The notes below the pieces were generated by a model. That model had not been told where the DNA came from. It made no database searches and saw nothing but the letters and a program-made list of their open reading frames with translations. The position numbers were made by a program, and so were the translations under genes. DNA of 64,000 bases from Ferrimonas senticii DSM 18821 (GTDB taxonomy: Bacteria; Pseudomonadota; Gammaproteobacteria; Enterobacterales; Shewanellaceae): the NCBI RefSeq assembly GCF_000422665.1, contig NZ_AUGM01000001.1, positions 55,352-119,351 on the forward strand, given 5' to 3'. Positions 37,430-47,194 of this stretch are shown in pieces. The first letter of the stretch is position 1. Every line of letters begins with the position of its first letter.

Positions 37430-38314
37430 ATGGCACAATTAACCGAATTGGAACAGCGAGTACTGCGCGAAAAAGCCACCGAACACCCGTTTAGTGGCCG
37501 CTTTTTATATCTGCAAAGTGATGGCGTTTACCGTTGCCGCAATTGTGCTGCGCCGCTGTATCGAAGCGATGCCAAATTTGACGCTGGTTGCGGTTGGCCA
37601 TCGTTTGATGATGAAATTGCCGGTGCCGTGCGGCGACAGGTCGATGCCGATGGTCGCCGCACCGAGATCCTCTGTGGTAACTGCAACGGCCACCTTGGTC
37701 ATGTCTTTGCTGGCGAACAGTTGACGGCCCGCAACACCCGCCACTGCGTTAATGCGGCGGCCTTGGCTTTTACCCCCAACAGCACTGAAGGACAACAAGT
37801 CGCGGTGTTTGGTGGTGGCTGTTTTTGGTGCCTAGAGGCGTTGTTTCAACGGCTAATTGGGGTCGACAAGGTGGTTAGTGGCTATTGTGGCGGCGAGGCC
37901 AGCAAAGCCAATTACCCAGCGGTTTGCCGCGGCGACAGTGGCCATATAGAGGTGGTGCAGATCCACTTTACCCCCAGTGTTATCAGTTATGGCCAGTTGC
38001 TGGAGCTGTTTTTTGATTGCCATGATCCGTGCAGTTGGGATCAGCAGGGCGCTGATAAAGGCAGCCAATACCGCAGTGTTATTTTCGCTCAAAGCGAGGC
38101 ACAGCATGCCGAAGCATTGGCACAAAAGCAGCAGCGGCAGCAGCACAGCCCGCAGCCGCTAGTAACCCAAATCAGTGCCGCACAACCGTTCTATTCTGCC
38201 GAAGCTGACCATCAGAACTACTATAACCAACACTCCAGTCAGGCCTATTGCGATTGGAATATCACCCCAAAAATCGCCAAGTTGCAGCAAAAGTACGCGG
38301 ATCGATTTAAGTGA
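37430..38314 (+). CDS. Bifunctional methionine sulfoxide reductase MsrB-MsrA fusion
   Basis: The 294-residue protein has an N-terminal MsrB domain: zinc Cys C36/C39 and C82/C85, and the catalytic Cys C106 in RHCVN. An MsrA domain with GGGCFWC (catalytic C131) starts at about residue 123. It repairs both R- and S-methionine sulfoxide. The B-then-A order is the reverse of the commoner A-B fusion. No signal peptide is present, so it is cytoplasmic. Confidence 0.94.
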   Translation: MAQLTELEQRVLREKATEHPFSGRFLYLQSDGVYRCRNCAAPLYRSDAKFDAGCGWPSFDDEIAGAVRRQVDADGRRTEILCGNCNGHLGHVFAGEQLTARNTRHCVNAAALAFTPNSTEGQQVAVFGGGCFWCLEALFQRLIGVDKVVSGYCGGEASKANYPAVCRGDSGHIEVVQIHFTPSVISYGQLLELFFDCHDPCSWDQQGADKGSQYRSVIFAQSEAQHAEALAQKQQRQQHSPQPLVTQISAAQPFYSAEADHQNYYNQHSSQAYCDWNITPKIAKLQQKYADRFK

Positions 38315-38362
38315 ACCATCTACCCTTAAAGTAACAGCTATGGAGTGCATTAAGGGGCTTTG

Positions 38363-38902
38363 ATGAAAGGGATCGTATTTACCGAATTCGTTGATATGGT
38401 CGATCAGCAGTTTGGCATGGAGATCACCGAGGCGATGCTCGACAGCGTTGAGCTGGCCTCTGGCGGTGCTTACACCCAAGTTGGCGACTACCATCACGGC
38501 GAGATGGTCGATCTGGTGGTGGCGCTGGCTAAGCAGGTTGATTTGCCGGTCGAGCAACTGTTGATCGCCTACGGGCGGGCGCTGTTTGATCGGTTGGTGA
38601 CCATTCATAAAATCGACATCTATCGCTTCAGCGACAGCTTTGATTTCCTGCAACAGGTTGAAAACAACATCCACAAGCAGGTTCGCAAACTCTACGACAA
38701 CGCCAACCCACCCACCTTTGAGTTTGATGAGGTTAACGGCAATACCATGGTGATGCGCTACCACAGCCATCGCGGCTTTGGTGCGGTGGCCGAAGGGTTG
38801 ATTTTGCGCTGCATCGAGCGCTATGAGGAGCAAACCAAGCTGACGCGGATCCCGTTGAACGAGCAAGGTACTGAAGTTCGCTTTGTGCTGGAGCGCAGCT
38901 AG
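38363..38902 (+). CDS. hnoX: H-NOX heme-based nitric oxide sensor
   Basis: The 179-residue protein is a standalone H-NOX domain binding NO through ferrous heme. It has the proximal His H104 in NNIHKQVRKLY and the heme-propionate motif Y133-x-S135-x-R137 (YHSHR). H-NOX usually controls a neighbouring kinase or c-di-GMP enzyme; here a hybrid kinase follows after one base. ATG at 38363 with AGGGG upstream; a TTG codon directly precedes it. Confidence 0.93.
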   Translation: MKGIVFTEFVDMVDQQFGMEITEAMLDSVELASGGAYTQVGDYHHGEMVDLVVALAKQVDLPVEQLLIAYGRALFDRLVTIHKIDIYRFSDSFDFLQQVENNIHKQVRKLYDNANPPTFEFDEVNGNTMVMRYHSHRGFGAVAEGLILRCIERYEEQTKLTRIPLNEQGTEVRFVLERS

Positions 38903-38903
38903 G

Positions 38904-40601
38904 GTGGCAATTAATTGGGAGCGTCGAGCCCAACGTGAGCGGGCCGCGCGAATTGCCGCCGAGCAGATGCTCGAGACGCGCAGTGAACAGTTGTATGAAG
39001 CCAATCAAGCGTTGGAGCGGATCAACCGCAACCAAAGTGACATCCTTGCTGATCAAAGCCAGCAGCTTGATCGCCGCCGTTTTTATGAAAGCTTGCTCAA
39101 TCAAAGTTTCAGCTTGTTGCTCGATGCCTCGCTGGTGGTGCCCAAACGGGTGCTCGGCAAATTACTGCAACTGCTTGATGAACAGCAACCGTTTCGGCTG
39201 CAGATCGGCTGGCAGGGGCGTTGGTACAGCGCCAACGAGCACGATTTTGAGCCGGTGTGGCGCGGTTACAGTTGGCAGCAACTGGGCAGTGGCGACAGTG
39301 AAGTGCGCAAAGCCGGCGGACAAAGTGGGATATGGTGTCAATCGATGGAGCACCAAATTGCGCTGTTGTTTGTCAGCGACCAGCCCAAATTAGAGGAGGC
39401 GCAAAGCTGGTTTGTTCGCTCAATGCTTACCAGCCTCGAAGCGTTTGCGGTTAATGTGCAAGCTTACCAACAGTTGCAACAAGCGCAGCAGCAAACCGCT
39501 CATATGGCGCAGGTACGCTACCGTTTTTTGGCCTCTGTCACCCACGAACTGCGCACCCCGCTCAATGGCATGCTGGCCAGTACCGATCTGTTGCTGGAAA
39601 GTCAGCTTAATCCGCAGCAATTGGAACTGCTTAATATCATCAACTTGTCTGGCCAGAGTCTACTGGCGCTGATCAACGACGTGCTTGATTACGCCAAGAT
39701 TGAAGATGGGGGCTTCGCGCTTAACCCACAGGCCAATGATTTGCAGCAACTGGTCACCGAGTCATTAGAGGTGGTGCGCCCGCAAGCGCAAGAGCAGGGC
39801 AACCAACTGAATCTAAATTGGCGCGGCGTTGCCCCTTGTGTGGTGTCGGTGGATGCGCTGCGCTTTAAACAGATCCTGCTGAACCTATTAAGCAATGCCA
39901 TTAAGTTTACTCGCCAAGGTCGTATTGATGTCGATATTGATGCGACCCCACAGCAACAACATTGCCAGTTGCAACTGGCGATTCGCGATAGCGGCTGCGG
40001 CATTGAACGCGCCACCATCGCCAAAATTTTCAAGCCCTTTGCGCAAGCGGCAGGGGCGGAGCATCGCGGCACTGGCCTTGGGTTGGCGATCTGTAATCAC
40101 CTTTGTCAGGTGATGGGCAGCAAGTTGGAAGTGCAATCAACCCCAGGAGTTGGTAGCACGTTTTCGTTCACACTGCTGTTGCCATTTGCCACCGTGCAAC
40201 AGCAAGAGGAGGCGCCGGAGGATTATCGGCTCGATGGCGTTCGCTTGTTGCTAGTGGATGATACCCGCGCCAATCAACTGGTGGCCAAGTTGATGCTGGA
40301 AAAAGTTGGCGCGACCGTCGCTTTGGCCAGTGATGGCCTTGAGGCGATTGCACAGGAGCAGCAACAGCCATTTGATCTGATTTTAATGGATTGTCGGATG
40401 CCAAAGATGGATGGTTTTGATTGCACCGAGCAACTGCGCAGTAATGGCTGTCGGTTGCCAATCATCGCCTTAACCGCCACTACCACCGATGAAGATCTGC
40501 AGCGCTGCCATCGAGTTGGGATGAACGATGTGTTGTATAAGCCGATCCAAAAGGCGGTCATGCTGGCGAAAATTCAGCAGCATCTGGCGCCAGTTTGTTA
40601 G
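38904..40601 (+). CDS. Hybrid sensor histidine kinase paired with H-NOX (HnoK-like)
   Basis: The 565-residue soluble protein starts with a basic coiled coil (about 5-60) and an uncharacterised sensory region of about 130 residues. A HisKA domain (H214 in SVTHELRTPLNG), HATPase_c (LLSNAIKF, DSGCGI, GTGLGLAI) and a C-terminal receiver (Asp in LILMDCRMPKMDG, Lys in YKPIQ) follow. No membrane helix is present. GTG at 38904 is 1 nt after the H-NOX stop. By analogy with Shewanella HnoK, NO-bound H-NOX should inhibit autophosphorylation; the downstream partner is unknown. Confidence 0.9.
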   Translation: MAINWERRAQRERAARIAAEQMLETRSEQLYEANQALERINRNQSDILADQSQQLDRRRFYESLLNQSFSLLLDASLVVPKRVLGKLLQLLDEQQPFRLQIGWQGRWYSANEHDFEPVWRGYSWQQLGSGDSEVRKAGGQSGIWCQSMEHQIALLFVSDQPKLEEAQSWFVRSMLTSLEAFAVNVQAYQQLQQAQQQTAHMAQVRYRFLASVTHELRTPLNGMLASTDLLLESQLNPQQLELLNIINLSGQSLLALINDVLDYAKIEDGGFALNPQANDLQQLVTESLEVVRPQAQEQGNQLNLNWRGVAPCVVSVDALRFKQILLNLLSNAIKFTRQGRIDVDIDATPQQQHCQLQLAIRDSGCGIERATIAKIFKPFAQAAGAEHRGTGLGLAICNHLCQVMGSKLEVQSTPGVGSTFSFTLLLPFATVQQQEEAPEDYRLDGVRLLLVDDTRANQLVAKLMLEKVGATVALASDGLEAIAQEQQQPFDLILMDCRMPKMDGFDCTEQLRSNGCRLPIIALTATTTDEDLQRCHRVGMNDVLYKPIQKAVMLAKIQQHLAPVC

Positions 40602-40711
40602 CGGCAGCGTTAACCGCAATGCCGCAGTATTGAACAGTGATCCAGCCCCAAGATTTTGCCGTGGCCAATTTGTTACGTTAGCGAGACGCTTAATTAAAGG
40701 AAACGCAGCAT

Positions 40712-41179
40712 ATGGATGTGGATTATCGTCAGCTAAAGTCGGTGTTGTTTGTCTGTCTCGGTAACATTTGCCGTTCGCCCACCGCCGAGGCGGTGTTTCG
40801 TACTAAAGCGCGGCAGCGCGGGGTTGAGTTGCAATTTGATTCGGCCGGGATCACCGCTTTTCATCAAGGACAACGTCCGGATCGTCGTACCATTGAAGCG
40901 GGTCGTAAGCGCGGTTTTGATTTTGCCAATATGAGCGCGCGCCAAATCGAGATGGCTGATTTTCACCGCTTTGATCTGATTTTGGCGGCGGATAAACAGA
41001 ACTTGGCCGATCTGCATAAACTGGCTGACCGTCAACATCACGATAAGATTGGGCTGATTTTGTCGTTAGCCGGCAGCAACAAGGAGGTGCCGGATCCCTA
41101 TTATGGTGGCAATCAAGGTTTCGAGCGGGTTTTGGATCTGCTTGAGGATGCCGCTGATAAGCTGCTGGCAAAAATCTGA
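40712..41179 (+). CDS. Low-molecular-weight protein tyrosine phosphatase
   Basis: The 155-residue cytoplasmic phosphatase has the P-loop CLGNICRSP (nucleophile C15, R21) and the general-acid motif EVPDPYYGG. No tyrosine kinase or polysaccharide export gene is adjacent, so the target is open. AAAGGAAA precedes the ATG. Confidence 0.93.
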   Translation: MDVDYRQLKSVLFVCLGNICRSPTAEAVFRTKARQRGVELQFDSAGITAFHQGQRPDRRTIEAGRKRGFDFANMSARQIEMADFHRFDLILAADKQNLADLHKLADRQHHDKIGLILSLAGSNKEVPDPYYGGNQGFERVLDLLEDAADKLLAKI

Positions 41180-41186
41180 GAGAAAT

Positions 41187-41216
41187 AAAACGGCCACCCA
41201 ATTGGGTGGCCGTTTT
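41187..41216 (+). terminator. Bidirectional terminator between the phosphatase and rne
   Basis: AAAACGGCCACCCA pairs with TGGGTGGCCGTTTT around a 2-nt centre. The A/T flanks serve both strands. It lies 20 nt past the rne stop. Confidence 0.92.
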
Positions 41217-41236
41217 CATTTGGCTAATGCTCGCGA

Positions 41237-44200
41237 TTACTCTGGGCGAGTCATGGTGGAGTTCACCATGGAGGCATAGCGGTTGTTGGCAAAGGCGTTG
41301 TCTTTAGCCTTGAACTCCGGCACGGTCACTTCGATCTTTTTCAGTTCGGTGTCGATGCTTTTCGGGGTTGCCATCTCGGCGCTGATCCCTACGCCAGCCA
41401 GCAAACCACCGGTACGGGCTGGTTTGGCTGCAGGCGCTTTCGCTGCTGGCTCTTTGGCGACGGCTACCGGCGCCACAGGCTTGGCTTCTGCTGCTGGTTT
41501 CGCTTCGGCTGCAACCTGAACGGCTTCAACTTTTGCTTCGGCAACCGGTGCTGCTTCAGCTTTGGCTTCTACTACCGCTACCTCAGCAACTGGCGCCTCA
41601 ACGGCTGGAGCTTCAACCACTAGGGTTTCAGGCTTGGCTTCGGCGGCAGCAAACTTGGCCAGGATCGCATCAGCAGTCACTTCAGTCGGCTCGTTGCTCA
41701 CTTCGCTTGGCGCCGCTTCAACAGCGATTTCGACCTTGGTGTCAACTTCGGTTGCTGCCGCAATCTCGGCTTTCGCTTCAACTTTGGCTTCGGCAATTAC
41801 CGGCTCAACTGCTTTTACTTCCGCTGCTGGTTCTGGCAGTTCCATGGCGATCTGCTCGCCTTGGGCTGCTTCCGCTTGCTCTGGGTAACGAGCATCAACT
41901 GGGTCAGTTTGGATGCCATCTTCGTTGTCGCGGTTGCGACGGCGACGTTGGCCAGCAGCGCGCAGGTGACGAGGGCTACGACGAGAACGACGTTGAGCTT
42001 GACGCTCACTGTCGGTCAGGTTGATTTCGCCTTCGCGTGGCTCGAACACCGGTGCGGTTTCGTTGGCTTCTGGCGCGCTATCTTCAGCAACAACTGGGGT
42101 GGCTACAACGTCGCTAACGACTTCAGCAGACGCGGCAACGGCGGCGGTTTCTTTACCAACGCGTACTGAGCGATCCAACTGACGACGCTGACGGCGTTCG
42201 CGTTTAGGTTGCTCAACCTCTTGCGCTACTTCAGTGTTGGCCGCATCAACGGTCTCAACTGCGTCAACTTTGGCTTCGCGCTCGCGCTTTGGCTTGCGAC
42301 GGTCGTTGCGTTCGCTGCGCTCTGGGCGGTCGTTACGACGGTTGTCATCACGTTCACTACGCTCATTGCGACGGTTGTCGTCACGCTCCTGACGCTTAGC
42401 TTGCTGCTCAACTTTGGCCTCGTCGTTGCGTTCGCGACGGTCGTTACGCTCGTTGCGTTCAGCACGGTCGTTGCGGTCGTTACGATCGCGGCGGCTACGG
42501 CGACGTTCGTTCTTAGCTTCGCCTTGCTGCTCTTCGTCACGTTTGTCGTTGCGACGATTACGGCGGTTACGATCGTTGCGCTCACCGCGTTCGCCGCGCT
42601 CTTTGCGACGACGATTGTCACGACGGTCGTTGCTGTCGGACTTGGTTTCTTCGGCGCTGCTGAACAGACCTTTGATGGCCGCGGCTAGGCGAGCAAACAG
42701 ACCTGGTTTGGCTTCAACTTTGGCCTCTTTACGTTCCTGACGGGCAGGGCGTTGACGCTTGTTGTTGCTGGCCGCAGGGCGTGGCTCTTGCTCTTGTTTC
42801 AGCGGACGGCTGTCGTTGCTGATGGTTTGAGTTTGTGCCAGTACATTAACCGCAGGCTTGTCGTGCTGGGCACGTTCGTGCTTGCGTGGCTCGTACAGTT
42901 TGGCCTCTGGGCGCTCAACTAGGGTGTAGCTGGCCTCGGTGATGGTGTCGTCTTTGCGGTGACGAACCACTTTGTACTCTGGGGTCTGCATGTGTGGATG
43001 TGGGATCACATACACTTCAACCTTGTGGCGCTGCTCAACGATACGGATCGCTTTGCGTTTTTCGTTCAGCAGGTAGGCGGCGACGTCGGTCGGCACCTGC
43101 GCTTCAATTTGCGCGGTGTTTTCCTTGATCGCTTCCTCTTCCATCAGACGCAGGATAGACAGCGCTAAGGATTCGGTACCACGGATGGTGCCTTGGCCGC
43201 TACAGCGTGGGCAGATGTGAGCCGCAGACTCGCCCAGTGATGGACGCAGACGCTGACGAGACATCTCCAGCAGACCGAAGCGAGAGATCCGGCCAAGTTG
43301 GACACGGGCGCGATCAGCACGAACGGCATCACGCAAACGGTTTTCTACGTCACGTTGATGGCGTACTGGGCCCATGTCGATAAAGTCGATAACAACCAGA
43401 CCACCCAAGTCGCGCAGACGCAATTGACGAGCAATTTCATCGGCGGCTTCTAGGTTGGTTTGCAGCGCGGTTTCTTCGATATCGCCGCCTTTGGTGGCGC
43501 GAGCGGAGTTGATATCAATCGCCGTCAACGCTTCGGTTGGGTCGATAACGATGGAGCCACCGGAAGGCAGACGCACTTCACGTTGGAACGCCGACTCAAT
43601 CTGGCTTTCGATCTGGTAATGGGTGAACAGCGGCACTTCGCTCTGGTATAGCTTCAGTTTGCTTACCGCATCTGGGCGAACCAAGGCGATGTGATCTTTA
43701 GCTTGTTCGAATACTTTGGCGTGGTCGATAAGGATTTCGCCAATGTCGCTGCGCAGGTAGTCACGGATTGCGCGAACAATCACGTTGGACTCTTGGTGGA
43801 TCAACAGCGGTGCTGGGTTGGCCTTGGCGGCGCTCTCAATAGAGTTCCAGTGGTGCAGCAGCACGTGCAGGTCGTCGGCCAGCTCTTCAGCGGCTTTACC
43901 TACACCAGCGGTGCGGACGATCAGACCCATGCCTTGCGGTACTTCCAGCTTTGACAGCGCTTCTTTCAGTTCAGAGCGCTCATCGCCTTCGATACGGCGA
44001 GAGATCCCGCCGGCACGTGGATTGTTTGGCATCAATACCAAGTAGGAACCAGCCAGACTGATGAAGGTGGTGAGCGCAGCGCCTTTGCTGCCACGTTCCT
44101 CTTTATCAACCTGAACGATAACTTCTTGACCCTCTTTGATCGCTTCCTTAATGGTTGGGCGACCTTTTTGGGAGGCATTAACGAAGTATTCGCGGGCGAT

Positions 44201-44416
44201 CTCTTTTAGTGGCAAAAAGCCATGGCGCTCGGCGCCATAATCAACGAAAGCCGCTTCTAGGGAAGGTTCTACACGGGTAACTTTGCCTTTGTAGATGTTG
44301 GCTTTTTTCTGTTCATGACCTGGGCTTTCGATGTCCAGATCATACAGCCGTTGGCCATCTACCAAGGCAACACGCAACTCTTCAGACTGAGTTGCGTTGA
44401 TCAGCATTCTTTTCAT
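41237..44416 (-). CDS. rne: Ribonuclease E
   Basis: The 1059-residue endoribonuclease is the degradosome scaffold. The catalytic half shows the S1 domain, the DNase I-like Asp residues in IDINSARAT and VIDFIDM, and the zinc-link CPRCSGQG. The C-terminal half holds a long Arg/Asn/Asp-rich RNA-binding stretch, then an Ala/Val/Glu repeat-rich region and a conserved C-terminal tip. [18 protein letters not shown] matches E. coli, fixing the start at 44416. It is divergent from rluC, as in E. coli. Confidence 0.97.
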   Translation of the reverse strand: MKRMLINATQSEELRVALVDGQRLYDLDIESPGHEQKKANIYKGKVTRVEPSLEAAFVDYGAERHGFLPLKEIAREYFVNASQKGRPTIKEAIKEGQEVIVQVDKEERGSKGAALTTFISLAGSYLVLMPNNPRAGGISRRIEGDERSELKEALSKLEVPQGMGLIVRTAGVGKAAEELADDLHVLLHHWNSIESAAKANPAPLLIHQESNVIVRAIRDYLRSDIGEILIDHAKVFEQAKDHIALVRPDAVSKLKLYQSEVPLFTHYQIESQIESAFQREVRLPSGGSIVIDPTEALTAIDINSARATKGGDIEETALQTNLEAADEIARQLRLRDLGGLVVIDFIDMGPVRHQRDVENRLRDAVRADRARVQLGRISRFGLLEMSRQRLRPSLGESAAHICPRCSGQGTIRGTESLALSILRLMEEEAIKENTAQIEAQVPTDVAAYLLNEKRKAIRIVEQRHKVEVYVIPHPHMQTPEYKVVRHRKDDTITEASYTLVERPEAKLYEPRKHERAQHDKPAVNVLAQTQTISNDSRPLKQEQEPRPAASNNKRQRPARQERKEAKVEAKPGLFARLAAAIKGLFSSAEETKSDSNDRRDNRRRKERGERGERNDRNRRNRRNDKRDEEQQGEAKNERRRSRRDRNDRNDRAERNERNDRRERNDEAKVEQQAKRQERDDNRRNERSERDDNRRNDRPERSERNDRRKPKREREAKVDAVETVDAANTEVAQEVEQPKRERRQRRQLDRSVRVGKETAAVAASAEVVSDVVATPVVAEDSAPEANETAPVFEPREGEINLTDSERQAQRRSRRSPRHLRAAGQRRRRNRDNEDGIQTDPVDARYPEQAEAAQGEQIAMELPEPAAEVKAVEPVIAEAKVEAKAEIAAATEVDTKVEIAVEAAPSEVSNEPTEVTADAILAKFAAAEAKPETLVVEAPAVEAPVAEVAVVEAKAEAAPVAEAKVEAVQVAAEAKPAAEAKPVAPVAVAKEPAAKAPAAKPARTGGLLAGVGISAEMATPKSIDTELKKIEVTVPEFKAKDNAFANNRYASMVNSTMTRPE

Positions 44417-45106
44417 TAGGTGACTGAATCCATTTTTCTGGTCACCAGATACAGATGTTGCGCGGACAGGGCCCGGCACCCCCCTGTGACAACAGCCATC
44501 GCGGCTGGCAGAGGGGGAGGAGGTCAAATAGTGGGTCCAAACAGCGACAAAACACTATCAACAAGAGCAGGCTGCCGTGGGTATACCTCGGATGTTCTCT
44601 TTTGCCTGATTGTCCTCATTAGACGCCCTAAGGCATCAATTGACGGCCTTAGCCATCAATAAAAATTCTCTATAACCGGCAGTTTCCGGCAGCACCTGTA
44701 TCGGTAACTGTTTTTTAAATATAAATATAAAAGGCGGGAGGATGGCGACTCGTTATTGACCTGTGTTGTCTTAACCGGGCCACAGTATCTGCTAGTGGGC
44801 TTATCGGCCTAACGAGTTGCAGAGGGCGAAAATTACGCTGAGCTGGCTCATCCTTGTCCCTGCGACGCCAGACTTGAACAAATTGTGGACAAGTGACGCG
44901 TCGGTGGCAAAAGCATAGCAATTTACCCACAAAGCAGCAATCAGAGATCCGTTGCCAAACTGGGCAGTTACCACGCTTAAGGGTAGGATCTTTGCACTGG
45001 GTCACTAATGTTGATTTTTTGTATCGTTGTTGCTCGTTGCATTAGCGGATCAGGTTGCGGTCGGTTGCGATTTACCTGCGTTATGGTCTGTCGCTACAAT
45101 AGCGCC
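44417..45106. other. Long divergent rne-rluC intergenic region with probable rne 5' leader
   Basis: This 690-bp region has an AT-rich tract at 44713-44731, a likely promoter zone. Between it and rne are several stems, including GGTGAC/GTCACC (44419-44424 and 44441-44446) ending 2 nt before the ATG, and CAGCC/GGCTG near 44495. In E. coli the rne leader is a long autoregulatory structure; this looks comparable. No gene was seen. Confidence 0.55.
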
Positions 45107-46078
45107 ATGAATGAATCCCAACACTCCCCGTCACCACAAGTTCAGTGGGTGACCATCACCGACGACCACGCCGGTCAGCGTATCGATAACTTCTTGATCA
45201 CCTTTTTAAAAGGGGTGCCAAAGAGCTTGATCTACCGATTGCTGCGTAAAGGCGAAGTTCGAGTTAACAAAAAACGCATCAAGCCAGAGTACAAACTGGC
45301 AGATGGTGATCAGTTGCGTATCGCCCCAATTCGAGTGGCAGAGCCGAAGCCTGATGCCTTGCCAAGCGCCAATCTTGATAAGGTGAAAAGCCTAGAAAAG
45401 CACATCGTCTATGAAGATAAGGTGATGTTGGTGCTGAACAAGCCATCGGGGATCGCGGTTCACGGTGGCAGCGGCCTTAACTTTGGCGTGATTGAAGCGC
45501 TGCGCGCGTTGCGCCCAGAGGAGCGTAACCTTGAGTTGGTGCATCGGATCGACCGCGCTACCTCCGGTTTGTTGATGATTGCCAAAAAGCGTTCTGCGCT
45601 GAAGCACCTGCAAGATCAGTTGCGCCAGAAAACCATGCGTAAACAGTACTTGTGTTTGGTTAAAGGGCGCTGGCCGGCCAAACGTCGTGCCATTCAAGCG
45701 CCACTGCTTAAGCGTGAACTGAACACCGGCGAGCGGGCGGTATCGGTATCGCCAGAGGGCAAACCATCGGAAACCCGTTTCCGGATTATCGAATCATTCA
45801 GCGGCGCCACCTTGATGGAAGCCAGCCCAGTGACCGGCCGTACTCATCAGATCCGCGTTCACACTCAATACGCCGGGCACCCGATTGCTTGTGACGAGCG
45901 ATATGGCGACGATTACTTTGATGGTCAAATGCAAAAGCAAGGCTTGGATCGACTGTTCTTGCACGCGTTCCGGCTGACTTTCACCCATCCGGTGGAAGAA
46001 ACCACCATGCAATTGGAAGCACCATTAGAGCCGAAATTGCAGACTCTGCTGGGTAAGTTACGCAACAATCGCGACTGA
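45107..46078 (+). CDS. rluC: 23S rRNA pseudouridine synthase RluC
   Basis: The 323-residue enzyme modifies 23S rRNA (positions 955/2504/2580 in E. coli). It has an S4 RNA-binding domain (about 18-85), the catalytic Asp in VHRIDRATSGLLM and the VTGRTHQIRVH motif. ATG at 45107 gives the family length; the longer frame from 45008 has no ribosome site. Confidence 0.95.
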   Translation: MNESQHSPSPQVQWVTITDDHAGQRIDNFLITFLKGVPKSLIYRLLRKGEVRVNKKRIKPEYKLADGDQLRIAPIRVAEPKPDALPSANLDKVKSLEKHIVYEDKVMLVLNKPSGIAVHGGSGLNFGVIEALRALRPEERNLELVHRIDRATSGLLMIAKKRSALKHLQDQLRQKTMRKQYLCLVKGRWPAKRRAIQAPLLKRELNTGERAVSVSPEGKPSETRFRIIESFSGATLMEASPVTGRTHQIRVHTQYAGHPIACDERYGDDYFDGQMQKQGLDRLFLHAFRLTFTHPVEETTMQLEAPLEPKLQTLLGKLRNNRD

Positions 46079-46099
46079 CATTAAGCCGTTGCGATAACG

Positions 46100-46139
46100 A
46101 AAAAGCGCCGCTGAGCTTTGCCGTTCAGCGGCGCTTTTT
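46100..46139 (+). terminator. Bidirectional terminator between rluC and the phasin gene
   Basis: A 15-bp perfect stem (AAAAAGCGCCGCTGA/TCAGCGGCGCTTTTT) with a 10-nt loop lies between the two convergent genes. Confidence 0.95.
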
Positions 46140-46152
46140 CTTTGAGCCTGAG

Positions 46153-46518
46153 TTACTTGGTTGCTGGTTTGCGTTTTGGCGCTTGTGCTTGTGGTACCTG
46201 CCAAAAGCTTTTGGTCATTTCCGCCACCAAGGTGCTGTAGCTCGAGAAGCTTTCAACATTCGATTTAACGTAGGCTTCGGCTTTGGCGCTGAACTCGCTG
46301 GCGATCTCGCTTTGCTTATCCAGCAACTGCATCGGCGTGCGACACTCGCTAAGCCCTTGGCTAACTTCGCTGCTGCTTTTCAACAGGTCGTTCAGATATT
46401 CGCTGTTGCGATTGGCGATATCGGTTAGCAGTTGCGTGTGGGCTTGTTGGATCTTCACCTGCTGGTCGATGTTGTGCTGCAGGCTGTCTTCCATCTGTTG
46501 CTTCATATCGTTGAACAT
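46153..46518 (-). CDS. phaP: Phasin family protein (PHA granule-associated)
   Basis: The 121-residue helical protein (KQQMEDSLQHNIDQQVKIQQAHTQ ...) has the phasin pattern of amphipathic helices and a Lys/Pro/Ala-rich tail. Phasins coat polyhydroxyalkanoate granules. The divergent neighbour is phaR, which normally represses it, and operator-like palindromes lie between them. No PHA synthase is in the window. Confidence 0.88.
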   Translation of the reverse strand: MFNDMKQQMEDSLQHNIDQQVKIQQAHTQLLTDIANRNSEYLNDLLKSSSEVSQGLSECRTPMQLLDKQSEIASEFSAKAEAYVKSNVESFSSYSTLVAEMTKSFWQVPQAQAPKRKPATK

Positions 46519-46576
46519 AGTGTGGCTCCATTGCGATAAAACCTGAGCGGTTAGCCGAAGACTTGGCCGCTGAATA

Positions 46577-46591
46577 TTGTGCGCTGCACAA
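46577..46591. promoter_or_regulatory. PhaR operator-like palindrome 1
   Basis: TTGTGC-GCT-GCACAA is a perfect inverted repeat of 15 bp, 59 nt upstream of the phasin start. It is identical in its arms to the site at 46637. Confidence 0.75.
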
Positions 46592-46606
46592 TGTGGTTAA
46601 ATCTTA

Positions 46607-46620
46607 TGCAGCAAGTTGCA
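46607..46620. promoter_or_regulatory. PhaR operator-like half-site pair 2
   Basis: TGCA-N6-TGCA lies midway between the two full palindromes, its centre about 30 bp from each. TGCA-type half sites are known targets of PhaR in other genera. Confidence 0.45.
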
Positions 46621-46636
46621 GTCGGTCAAGGATGAA

Positions 46637-46651
46637 TTGTGCACTGCACAA
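46637..46651. promoter_or_regulatory. PhaR operator-like palindrome 3
   Basis: TTGTGC-ACT-GCACAA is a perfect inverted repeat of 15 bp, 87 nt before phaR. It is positioned to allow control of phasin, autoregulation of phaR, or both. Confidence 0.75.
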
Positions 46652-46737
46652 AAATGTCATAATCGATAGTTATCACAATCCATTAACCGCTTGTTGTTGA
46701 TACACTTAAGTCATCAATGGCGGCATCGTAGAGCAGC

Positions 46738-47145
46738 ATGAAACTGATCAAACGCTATCCCAATCGTCGTTTGTACGACACCGAACTGAAGCGCTACATC
46801 ACCCTTACAGAGGTCCGGAAGTTTATTCAGGATTATCAATCGTTTCAGGTGGTTGACTCGAAGAGTGAACAAGATTTAACGCGGCAGGTGTTATTGCAAG
46901 TGTTGGCCGAGATGGAGAGTGAAGGGCAAAAGTCAGTGCTGACTGATCGCTTTTTGCAAGAGATGATCCGCTTGTACGATAGCCATCTTACCGGTGTGGC
47001 AGGGCAGTGGTTGGAACAGTCGATGCTGAACCTGTTGGCACAGCAGCAGCAGTGGCAGCAAGAGATTAAACGAATGCAAGACTTTAACCCTGCGCAGTTC
47101 TTTAATGCCTTTTGGGGTCAAAAGTCGGATGACTCGGATAAGTAA
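46738..47145 (+). CDS. phaR: Polyhydroxyalkanoate synthesis repressor PhaR
   Basis: The 135-residue protein has the PHB/PHA accumulation regulator DNA-binding domain (IKRYPNRRLYDTELKRYITLTEV). An accessory helical domain and a Gln-rich segment follow (LLAQQQQWQQEIKRMQDF). It senses free PHA granules and derepresses phasin when polymer is made. GTAGAGCAGC precedes the ATG. Confidence 0.93.
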   Translation: MKLIKRYPNRRLYDTELKRYITLTEVRKFIQDYQSFQVVDSKSEQDLTRQVLLQVLAEMESEGQKSVLTDRFLQEMIRLYDSHLTGVAGQWLEQSMLNLLAQQQQWQQEIKRMQDFNPAQFFNAFWGQKSDDSDK

Positions 47146-47194
47146 CTGCGCTGCCGCAATTTAACTTGGGGACTAACGACGTATAACCGTGGGT

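Noticed and set aside
42209-42688. Hydrophobic Val/Ala/Leu-rich frame on the plus strand inside rne
   Set aside because: It is the reverse reading of the Arg-rich RNA-binding segment of RNase E, where Arg codons read as Ala, Val and Thr.
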